Assembly: GCA_002309875.1 (NCBI GenBank)
Contig: DBYM01000055.1
Coordinates: 1-12,825 of the forward strand
DNA: 12,825 nucleotides
Direction of reading: 5' to 3'
Source of the DNA: Cyanobacteria bacterium UBA1186
GTDB taxonomy: Bacteria > Cyanobacteriota > Vampirovibrionia > Gastranaerophilales > Gastranaerophilaceae
Made by a program: the position numbers and the translations under genes. This document shows, piece after piece, positions 1 to 5,910 of the stretch (the first letter of the stretch is position 1; every line of letters starts with the position of its first letter). Below the pieces are notes generated by a model. It was not told the DNA's origin, did no database searches, and saw nothing but the letters and a program-made list of their open reading frames with translations.

Positions 1-578
1 GCACAATCATCTTTTGAAAAAATCAGAGTGTCAAATAGCCCTTCCTTTTGCCATTCGAGGTAGATTTTATTAACTTCAAAATTTCTTTCTCTTGTTTTAA
101 GGTAATCTTCAAGAATTTCCTGAGGAATATCGGAGTCGCAAAAGCCGTCTTTGTGGAGTTTGTACGAAAACTCAAAAATCTTTTTTCCGTATTCCGCCCA
201 GTATTCTTTTTCTTCTTCGTTGTAATTATTGTTTGAAATACGCATTATACTTGAAAAAGCATATATTTTCTTATGTTTCTTAAGTATGTTTTTTATATTT
301 TTTAATCTGTGTTTTAATTCTTCCAAAGTTTCGTGAGAACGTCTTGAAGGAATTAACCCTCCGTAAACAAGCGTATCGAGCGAAAGTATAACTGCATCGC
401 ATTCGGGCAAATTTTTCAGCCATTCGGTTAATTTATTAATGTCTGCGGTTTTGGACAAACTGCCCAATAAATTCCTTTCGGGAATTATCAATTGAATATC
501 TTTATCAACAGAAACAATATCTATTGCAAGATTGTAGCATACAGGACGATTATCAATTGGAAGAAAAGCAATTTTCAT
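1..578 (-). CDS. DUF4127 family protein, N-terminal part (cut by window edge)
   Basis: This gene has no stop inside the window; about 192 codons are visible, from the ATG at 578-576 to base 1. The protein opens with MKIAFLPIDNRPVCYNLA. It continues with AVILSLDTLVYGGLIPSRR (about residues 62-80) and YAFSSIMRIS followed by EEEKEYWAEYGKKIF (about 105-130). The opening DxRPVxY, the SLDxLVYGGL block and the SSIMRIS block are what I know as the signature of the DUF4127 family, which has no established biochemical function. I see no signal peptide or membrane segment in this part. The start lies 5 nt after the stop of the HD-GYP gene, without a strong ribosome-binding site, so translational coupling in one transcript is likely. 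Family recognition is firm; function is unknown. Confidence 0.85.
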   Translation of the reverse strand, partial: MKIAFLPIDNRPVCYNLAIDIVSVDKDIQLIIPERNLLGSLSKTADINKLTEWLKNLPECDAVILSLDTLVYGGLIPSRRSHETLEELKHRLKNIKNILKKHKKIYAFSSIMRISNNNYNEEEKEYWAEYGKKIFEFSYKLHKDGFCDSDIPQEILEDYLKTRERNFEVNKIYLEWQKEGLFDTLIFSKDDC

Positions 579-583
579 ACTTA

Positions 584-1576
584 TTAAAAGACCATATCGT
601 TAAATTCTTTCGGGTCGTCATAGTTGAACATGTGAACAAAAGTATATAGGATTTTTGCCGAGAATTTCTTTGTTCCGACTTCAAGCATTGCTCTTAAAAC
701 GTCCTTGTTGCTTGAAACGTGGGTTGCAGTTCTGTTGCATGCGAGGTTATCATAATAATTTGTGACGTTGATAATTTGGGCAATTTCCGAAATATAGTCG
801 CTTGAAAGACCTTGCGGATAACCCGAGCCGTCATTGTTTTCGTGATGCTCCAAGGCTCCTTTTGCAATTTCTTCGCTCAGGTGTAACTCGTCTTTTATAA
901 GTGTGTATCCGAGTGTTGTATGCTGCATAACTTCATCTTCGTGGATTGTAAGTAAAGGTGAAGTATCTCCCAAATCTATTTTTATTTTTCCGATATCATG
1001 CAACAACCCTGCAAGGATTACATGTTCGATTTCTAAAGTTGAGTATTCAAGTTTTTTTGCAATTAATCCTGAAATTATTGCAACATTGAGAGGGTGGCAA
1101 ATTTCATATTCGCCCATAAATCTTATTTGTGAACCTTTTTTTGTTTTATAAAGTTTTTTGAATACGTCTGAAATTATGATACTGACAAGAGAATTCAGTT
1201 TAATCAGACCTTCTTCGTAGAATCCGTTTAAGAACAGGTCTAAAGTTTTACTGAAGAAATATTTCATTTTAATTTGGGTATCCTGCTCAAGAGTTCCGTC
1301 TCTGTTAAGCACTGTTTCAAAATCGTTGGCATCAAGGCTGTCATAAGAAAAATTAGCCATTTTCTGAGCATTGTTGTTTGGATTTGCTCCTCCGTCCATT
1401 CTCAGTGTGTTGCTGTAAACCTCTTCCGTGTATAATTTGGGATAGTTTTTAAGCATTATGAGTTTGCCCGGTGTCAGAGCCTCACCTGCATTTAAAATCC
1501 TGCTTCCTCCTTCGTCATAAAGGTCGAAAGGAAGAATTTTAAATCCGCTCAGTTCTTTCGTGGTCACAGTTCTCAT
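584..1576 (-). CDS. HD-GYP domain cyclic-di-GMP phosphodiesterase
   Basis: This is a cytosolic protein of 330 residues. Residues 1-60 resemble the short N-terminal segment found before many HD-GYP domains (LPFDLYDEGGSRILNAGEALT). The catalytic domain covers about 155-315, with H161, the H193-D194 pair in LLHDIGK (K197), H219, H244-H245, D249 in DGSGYP (G252-Y253-P254) and D276 in NYYDNLACNR. These are the metal-binding and signature residues of the family, which hydrolyses cyclic di-GMP, so activity is likely. The stretch after HDIGK is shorter than usual and lacks the common ILxKPGxLT block. No receiver, PAS or membrane segment is fused, so the input signal is unclear. The ATG at 1576 is only 6 nt from a perfect TATAAT and has no Shine-Dalgarno site. 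The gene lies 47 nt after the permease stop and 5 nt before DUF4127. Confidence 0.9.
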   Translation of the reverse strand: MRTVTTKELSGFKILPFDLYDEGGSRILNAGEALTPGKLIMLKNYPKLYTEEVYSNTLRMDGGANPNNNAQKMANFSYDSLDANDFETVLNRDGTLEQDTQIKMKYFFSKTLDLFLNGFYEEGLIKLNSLVSIIISDVFKKLYKTKKGSQIRFMGEYEICHPLNVAIISGLIAKKLEYSTLEIEHVILAGLLHDIGKIKIDLGDTSPLLTIHEDEVMQHTTLGYTLIKDELHLSEEIAKGALEHHENNDGSGYPQGLSSDYISEIAQIINVTNYYDNLACNRTATHVSSNKDVLRAMLEVGTKKFSAKILYTFVHMFNYDDPKEFNDMVF

Positions 1577-1582
1577 ATCTGC

Positions 1583-1591
1583 ATTATAACA
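1583..1591 (-). promoter_or_regulatory. Extended -10 promoter of the HD-GYP gene
   Basis: On the minus strand this reads TGTTATAAT, a perfect TGn-TATAAT extended -10 element. The hexamer ends 6 nt before the ATG at 1576, so the expected start of transcription falls on the start codon itself. There is no recognisable -35 box 17 nt upstream (ATGGAA), as is typical of extended -10 promoters. It would give the HD-GYP/DUF4127 pair a transcript separate from the permeases. Confidence 0.6.
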
Positions 1592-1623
1592 TTTTGCGGG
1601 AGGTATTCCATACTTTATTTGCT

Positions 1624-3153
1624 TTATTTTTCGTTTCGGCGTTTTTCTCTGTAACTATACAAAGCATAGATCAAAAAACCTATGGCGAGCCAAATAATAA
1701 AGTATAGTGCTGATGTCGCTTTTGCATGGAATTTGCAGTACATAAGAGACAAACAGGTTAATACTCCGGCAATAGGAAACCATGGGCAGAACGGAACTTT
1801 AAAAGGTCTTTCTCTGTTCGGCTCTGTTTTTCTCAGGATAAGAACTGCAATACAAATTACTATAAATGAGGTAAACGTTCCGAAGTTACAGAGTTCGGCT
1901 GATATATTCAAATCCATAAACAATCCGCAGATTATTACGATTAAACCGGAAATCCATGTCATGACATGCGGGGTTTTAAATTTTTTATGAATTGCATTGA
2001 GTGATTTCGGCAAGAAATTGTCTCTGCTCATTGCAAACAGAATTCTTGTCGTACCGAGTTGATATATTAACAAAACAGAGGTTAATGCACAAAGCGCACC
2101 GACAGATATCAGGCCTGCGTACCAATGAATGCCGAGATATCTCATAGCATGTGCAAGAGGAGCCTGAGTGTCAATGACATTAAACGGCACGACACCTGTC
2201 AGCACAAGTGCTGCAAAAATGTATAAAACCGTACACAGCACCAATGTTCCGAGTATCGCAATCGGCAAATCTCTCTGCGGATTTTTTGTTTCTTCCGCAG
2301 CAGTTGAGATTGCGTCAAAACCTATGTAGGCGAAGAATATTACAAAAGCACCGGTAAATATTCCTTCCACACCGTTAGGGGCAAACGGTACCCAATTTTC
2401 GGGCTGAACGTAGAATGCTCCGACAATAATGAAGGAGAGGATTATAAACAAATTTACCCCAACCATTATTGTTGCAACTTTTGTTGATTCTTTTATTCCT
2501 TTTATAAGTAAGATTGTTAATACTAAAACTATGAATATTGCGGGAAGGTTTGCCGCAACGGGGATTTCCCAACCCCAAGGAAGATGTATGAAGGGCATCA
2601 TATTATGCGGGTCAAGTCCCTGCCTGTTGCAGATTTCGTACATTGAACGATAATCGTTTCTGAGCCATAAAGGATAATTCACAACCCAGGCCGGGAGTAT
2701 GTGTTTGAAACCTTTTAAAAGTTGTACAAAATATCCTGTCCATGCGCTTGCAACGGTTATGTTTCCGATAGCATATTCAAGCATTAAAATCCAACCGACC
2801 ATCCACGCCATAAATTCACCCATTGTTGCGTAGGTATAGGTGTATGCACTTCCGGCTACAGGAATCATTGCCGCGATTTCTGAATATGAAAGAGCGGAGA
2901 ACACACTTGCTATCGCTGCAAGAATCATTGAGATTACTATTGCAGAGCCTGCACCTGCTCCGTCCGAACTTCCTACGATTGCAGAGCCGATTATTGTGAA
3001 AATACCTGTTCCGACAACCGCACCGATACCTATGACAATCAGGTCAAAGATATTTAACGTCTTTTTTAAATCGGAATTAGTTCCCTCATCAATCAATTCC
3101 TGAGGAGAACGGCATTGTATTAAATTGTTAATTATTCTTTTTAAATCAATCAT
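1624..3153 (-). CDS. APC-family amino-acid permease (first tandem copy, distal to glyQ)
   Basis: A 509-residue integral inner-membrane transporter, predicted with about 12 membrane helices. Helix 1 carries the unwound substrate-binding motif GIGAVVGTGIF (about 42-52). Helix 6 carries FFAYIGFDAISTAAEE (about 273-288), followed by NPQRDLP. The helix 1-3 region (MIPVAGSAYTYTYATMGEFMAW) and this overall pattern match the cationic amino-acid transporter (CAT/YfnA-like) branch of the APC superfamily. The substrate cannot be read from sequence. It is a close paralogue of its neighbour (3161-4723), sharing KIHKKFKTPHV-like, CNFGTFTSFI and RERPFKVPFCP blocks. Its ATG lies 7 nt after the stop of that neighbour and has no clear Shine-Dalgarno site, so co-transcription and translational coupling are likely. 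The N-terminal 30 residues and the C-terminal YREKRRNEK tail are cytosolic. Confidence 0.9.
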   Translation of the reverse strand: MIDLKRIINNLIQCRSPQELIDEGTNSDLKKTLNIFDLIVIGIGAVVGTGIFTIIGSAIVGSSDGAGAGSAIVISMILAAIASVFSALSYSEIAAMIPVAGSAYTYTYATMGEFMAWMVGWILMLEYAIGNITVASAWTGYFVQLLKGFKHILPAWVVNYPLWLRNDYRSMYEICNRQGLDPHNMMPFIHLPWGWEIPVAANLPAIFIVLVLTILLIKGIKESTKVATIMVGVNLFIILSFIIVGAFYVQPENWVPFAPNGVEGIFTGAFVIFFAYIGFDAISTAAEETKNPQRDLPIAILGTLVLCTVLYIFAALVLTGVVPFNVIDTQAPLAHAMRYLGIHWYAGLISVGALCALTSVLLIYQLGTTRILFAMSRDNFLPKSLNAIHKKFKTPHVMTWISGLIVIICGLFMDLNISAELCNFGTFTSFIVICIAVLILRKTEPNRERPFKVPFCPWFPIAGVLTCLSLMYCKFHAKATSALYFIIWLAIGFLIYALYSYREKRRNEK

Positions 3154-3160
3154 CAGCTAT

Positions 3161-4723
3161 TTATTCGGCTTTGTTTTCAAGTTTTTCGACTTTTCTGTGT
3201 TTTCTGTATCCGTAAGACGAATATATTAATATACCTATTATAATCCAAACAACAAATAATTCAGCAGAAAGTGTTGCGGATTCTCCTTTGCTTATTACCA
3301 TAGAATAAACCATAAGCCCGCCGCAGCACAGTATTCCGAGGATAGGGAACAGAGGACAGAACGGAACTTTGAAAGGTCTTTCTCTGTCAGGCTCTGTTTT
3401 TCTCATAATTAATATTGCTACGCAGACTATTATGAAGGAAGTGAATGTTCCGAAGTTACAGAGAGATGCTGCAACATTCAAATCAAGAATTATTGTTCCG
3501 AGCATTCCTACAACACCGACAGTTATTGTCAAAACGTGAGGTGTTTTAAATTTTTTGTGAATTTTTTGGAATACACTCGGTATAAAATAATCTCTGCTCA
3601 TTGCGTACAAAACTCTTGTTGAAGCGAGGTGCAAAACAAGAAGTACGGAGGTCAGACCTGCGATAGAACCGACTGATATAAGTCCTGCAATCCAATCCTG
3701 ACCAACAACCGTCATAGCATAAGCCATTGGCGCTTTTAATAAGCCTTCGGGAACATTTGCCGCCCCTGTCGGGATAATACCCGTAAGCACAAGTGCTACA
3801 AGGACATAAACGATTGTCGTAATTGCCAATGAGCCTATAATACCTATCGGTAAATCTTTTTGCGGATTTTTGCATTCCTCTGCCGCAGTTGCGAGAGCAT
3901 CAAATCCTATGTATGCAAAGAATATAATGAATGCTCCAACAAAAATTCCTTCAAACCCGTTAGGAGCAAACGGAGTCCAATTTTCAGGTTTTATGTAGAA
4001 TAATCCTGCAAGAACGAATAACCCTATTACGCCGAGTTTTATGAATACCATTAAAGCCGCCATTTTTGCCGAATCTTTTGTTCCCTTTACGAGGATAAGA
4101 GTTGTCAGAAGAATCATTATAATCGCAGGCAGATTTATACAGAAAGGCACACTGCCAAAAGACGGAATAACCGTTGACGGGTCTATACCCTGTGCGTTGT
4201 AATAATTTACCGCCCCTCTGTAATCACTTATAAGCCATTGAGGAGGGTTGGTAAGCCAATGCGGAAGAAAGGCAGAAAAACCTTTTATAAACTGTAAAAA
4301 GTGGTTTGTCCAGGCACAGGATACGGCAATAAAACCTATTGCATACTCAAGCATCAATACCCACCCGATTATCCAGGCCATAAATTCGCCCAGGGTTGCA
4401 TAAGTGTATATGTAGGCTCCGCCTGTTATCGGAATCATTGTTGCAAATTCCGTATAGCATAGTGCCGAGAATACACAGGCGATTGCCGCAATAATCATGG
4501 AAATCATAAGCGCAGGGCCTGCACCGTTTTCGCCTGCAGCAGCAACACCTACGATTGCGAAAATTCCCGAGCCGATTATTGCACCGACTCCGAGCATAAT
4601 CAAATCCCAGACACCTAATGTTTTTTCAAGATGATTTTCTTTTGTGCTTTCAATTGCGGCGTCTATATTTTTCTTTGTTATTAAATTGCGTAAAAATACC
4701 GAGGGTGAAAACCTGTTTGCCAT
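3161..4723 (-). CDS. APC-family amino-acid permease (second tandem copy, proximal to glyQ)
   Basis: A 520-residue inner-membrane transporter of the same CAT/YfnA-like APC branch as its neighbour. Residues 1-33 are a hydrophilic cytosolic N-terminus. Helix 1 holds GVGAIIGSGIF (about 45-55) and helix 6 holds FFAYIGFDALATAAEE (about 268-283), then CKNPQKDLP. The loop before the C-terminal helices has TEPDRERPFKVPFCP. About 12 helices are expected, and the C-terminus is charged (YRKHRKVEKLENKAE). The ATG at 4723 is supported by a good ribosome-binding site, AAAGGA at 4729-4734, with 5 nt between it and the ATG. It lies 47 nt after glyQ on the same strand with no terminator between them, so it probably shares the glyQ promoter. 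Importing an amino acid is firm; which one is not. The link to glycine is inference from position only. Confidence 0.92.
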   Translation of the reverse strand: MANRFSPSVFLRNLITKKNIDAAIESTKENHLEKTLGVWDLIMLGVGAIIGSGIFAIVGVAAAGENGAGPALMISMIIAAIACVFSALCYTEFATMIPITGGAYIYTYATLGEFMAWIIGWVLMLEYAIGFIAVSCAWTNHFLQFIKGFSAFLPHWLTNPPQWLISDYRGAVNYYNAQGIDPSTVIPSFGSVPFCINLPAIIMILLTTLILVKGTKDSAKMAALMVFIKLGVIGLFVLAGLFYIKPENWTPFAPNGFEGIFVGAFIIFFAYIGFDALATAAEECKNPQKDLPIGIIGSLAITTIVYVLVALVLTGIIPTGAANVPEGLLKAPMAYAMTVVGQDWIAGLISVGSIAGLTSVLLVLHLASTRVLYAMSRDYFIPSVFQKIHKKFKTPHVLTITVGVVGMLGTIILDLNVAASLCNFGTFTSFIIVCVAILIMRKTEPDRERPFKVPFCPLFPILGILCCGGLMVYSMVISKGESATLSAELFVVWIIIGILIYSSYGYRKHRKVEKLENKAE

Positions 4724-4770
4724 TTATATCCTTTCCTTTGTTCTAAGTGATTAATAAGACAAATAAGCAA

Positions 4771-5643
4771 TTACTTGCAAAGCGGGAAGCCGAGTTTTTC
4801 ACGTTGTTTGACGTAAAGATTAGCGACGGCTGAAGCCATAGTTCTCACTCGATTTATAAAGTTAATTCTTTCATCTTTGCTTATAACACCTCTTGCGTCA
4901 AGGAGGTTAAAGGTATGAGAGCATTTCAGAACGTAATCGTAAGCGGGGAGTACGAGTTCCGCTTTAACACAATTATCGACTTCGGCCTGATATGCGTCAA
5001 ATAACTTAAAGAGCCTGTCTGCGTCAGAGTATTCAAAGTTATATTTTGATTGTTCTATTTCGTTTTGAAGGTAAATTTCGCCGTATTTAAGGGTGTTGTT
5101 CCACATAATATCAAATACGGATTCTTTGTTTTGAATATACATTGCAATTCTTTCAAGCCCGTAAGTAATTTCAAGAGCAACCGGTTTAACTTCAAGACCG
5201 CCAACCTGCTGGAAATATGTAAATTGAGTGATTTCCATACCGTCAAGCCAAACTTCCCAGCCTACACCTGCGGCACCGAGAGTTGGTGATTCCCAGTTGT
5301 CCTCAACAAATCTTACATCGTGCTTTGAAAGGTCAATACCCATTGCTTCAAGACTTTTCAAATACAACTCTTGTGCGTTGTCAGGAGATGGTTTTAAGAT
5401 AACCTGATACTGAAAATAGTGTCCAAGTCTGTTCGGATTTTCACCGTAACGTGCATCGGTCGGACGTCTGCAGGGTTCTACCATTGCTGTTTGCCAAGGC
5501 TCAGGGCCCAAAGCCCTTAAGAACGTTGCAGGGTTCATCGTGGAAGCACCTTTTTCAATGTCATAAGGCTGCTGAATAATACAGCCGTAATCAGACCAGA
5601 AACGTGATAAGTTGAGTATTAAGTCTTGAAAATTTAATGCCAT
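4771..5643 (-). CDS. glyQ: Glycine--tRNA ligase alpha subunit
   Basis: The alpha chain of the two-subunit bacterial class II glycyl-tRNA synthetase. It carries the aminoacylation active site and needs the beta chain GlyS for tRNA binding. Landmarks, counted from the upstream ATG at 5655, are FWSDYGCIIQQPYD (19-32), MNPATFLRALGPEPW (40-54), motif 2 EPCRRPTDARYGENPNR (60-76), EDNWESPTLGAAGVGWEVW (118-136) and motif 3 EITYGLERIAMY (162-173). Length is normal. I chose the second ATG (5643) because it gives the family-like N-terminus MALNFQDL and has a weak GGGA 6 nt upstream. The ATG at 5655 adds four residues and has no ribosome-binding site. glyS is not adjacent, so its partner must be encoded elsewhere. 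It is the first gene of a likely operon with the two permeases. Confidence 0.97.
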   Translation of the reverse strand: MALNFQDLILNLSRFWSDYGCIIQQPYDIEKGASTMNPATFLRALGPEPWQTAMVEPCRRPTDARYGENPNRLGHYFQYQVILKPSPDNAQELYLKSLEAMGIDLSKHDVRFVEDNWESPTLGAAGVGWEVWLDGMEITQFTYFQQVGGLEVKPVALEITYGLERIAMYIQNKESVFDIMWNNTLKYGEIYLQNEIEQSKYNFEYSDADRLFKLFDAYQAEVDNCVKAELVLPAYDYVLKCSHTFNLLDARGVISKDERINFINRVRTMASAVANLYVKQREKLGFPLCK

Positions 5644-5660
5644 TTGTATTCCCATTCTAT

Positions 5661-5673
5661 TGTAAAATTTACA
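5661..5673. promoter_or_regulatory. Perfect 13-bp palindrome between the glyQ promoter and start codon
   Basis: The sequence TGTAAA-A-TTTACA is an exact inverted repeat with a 1-nt centre. It lies just downstream of the predicted glyQ transcription start (about 5675) and ends 5 nt before the upstream ATG. That is where a repressor would block transcription. The regulator is unknown, and AT-rich DNA makes short palindromes fairly easy to find by chance. Confidence 0.35.
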
Positions 5674-5681
5674 CTTAAAAA

Positions 5682-5710
5682 ATTATACACGTAAAAGTCG
5701 GAAATATCAA
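5682..5710 (-). promoter_or_regulatory. Sigma-70-type promoter of glyQ
   Basis: On the minus strand TTGATA (5705-5710) is followed after exactly 17 nt by a perfect TATAAT (5682-5687). Transcription would start near 5675, giving a leader of about 20-32 nt. This is too short for a T-box or other riboswitch. It is the best-matching promoter in the window. Confidence 0.75.
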
Positions 5711-5743
5711 ATTTTTTGCCGATTTTATGTGAATAAATGTAAC

Positions 5744-5777
5744 GGGGGGGGGTAAACAGAGGGGGGGGGTAAATATA
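5744..5777 (+). repeat. 17-bp tandem repeat with nine-G tracts
   Basis: Two adjacent 17-bp units, G9-TAAACAGA (5744-5760) and G9-TAAATATA (5761-5777), differ at only two positions. G runs of nine are striking in such AT-rich DNA. With further G runs at 5781-5783 and 5790-5795 the strand could fold into a G-quadruplex. The array sits 34 bp upstream of the glyQ -35 box. The same G-run/TAAAYA motif returns inverted at 5886-5900 and again at 11589-11616. Confidence 0.8.
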
Positions 5778-5910
5778 AAAGGGAGATATGGGGGGATATA
5801 GTAATCCCTTCTCCTTTTAGGAGAAGGTTAGGTTGAGGTAAAATAAATTAGTTTGTATTAGACGCAAGGTACAATAACTTTATTAATATTTACCCCCCCC
5901 TAGTTTATCC
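5751..5910. repeat. Long inverted repeat flanking a palindrome (possible MITE-like element)
   Basis: The left arm has GGTAAAC at 5751-5757 and G8-TAAATAT at 5762-5776. The right arm, read on the minus strand, has GGATAAAC at 5903-5910 and G8-TAAATAT at 5886-5900. The core 15 nt match exactly and the outer parts match with small gaps. The right arm includes the last codons and the TAG stop of the AsmA-like gene. Between the arms lie about 109 bp containing a perfect 8-bp hairpin. No coding sequence is inside. This could be a small non-autonomous element or two independent copies of a short repeat in opposite orientation. No clear target-site duplication is seen. Confidence 0.5.
5807..5838. repeat. 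Palindrome plus TTAGGTTGAGG tail, dispersed-repeat type
   Basis: CCTTCTCC (5807-5814) and GGAGAAGG (5820-5827) form a perfect 8-bp stem around a TTTTA loop, followed by TTAGGTTGAGG (5828-5838). This layout resembles a dispersed palindromic repeat I remember from many unrelated bacterial genomes (stem of CTCTCC/GGAGAG type, then TTAGGGTGAGG). Neither strand has a U-run after the stem, so it does not look like a standard intrinsic terminator. Confidence 0.55.

Noticed and set aside
48..236. 62-codon open frame rich in Phe and Val
   Set aside because: It is antisense to the DUF4127 coding region, which matches its family on the minus strand throughout.
5653..5655. ATG at 5655 as the glyQ start
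   Set aside because: It has no ribosome-binding site and adds four residues not typical of the family as I remember it. It remains possible, since TATAAT lies upstream of both ATGs.
5656..5743. T-box or glycine riboswitch before glyQ
   Set aside because: The predicted transcription start at about 5675 leaves only 20-32 nt of leader, and no T-box sequence or specifier stem is visible.
5744..5777. CRISPR-like array
   Set aside because: Only two 17-bp units occur, directly adjacent with no spacers, and no cas gene is near.
5807..5827. Intrinsic terminator for the AsmA-like gene
   Set aside because: The 8-bp stem is perfect, but no U-run follows on either strand. I list it as a repeat instead.
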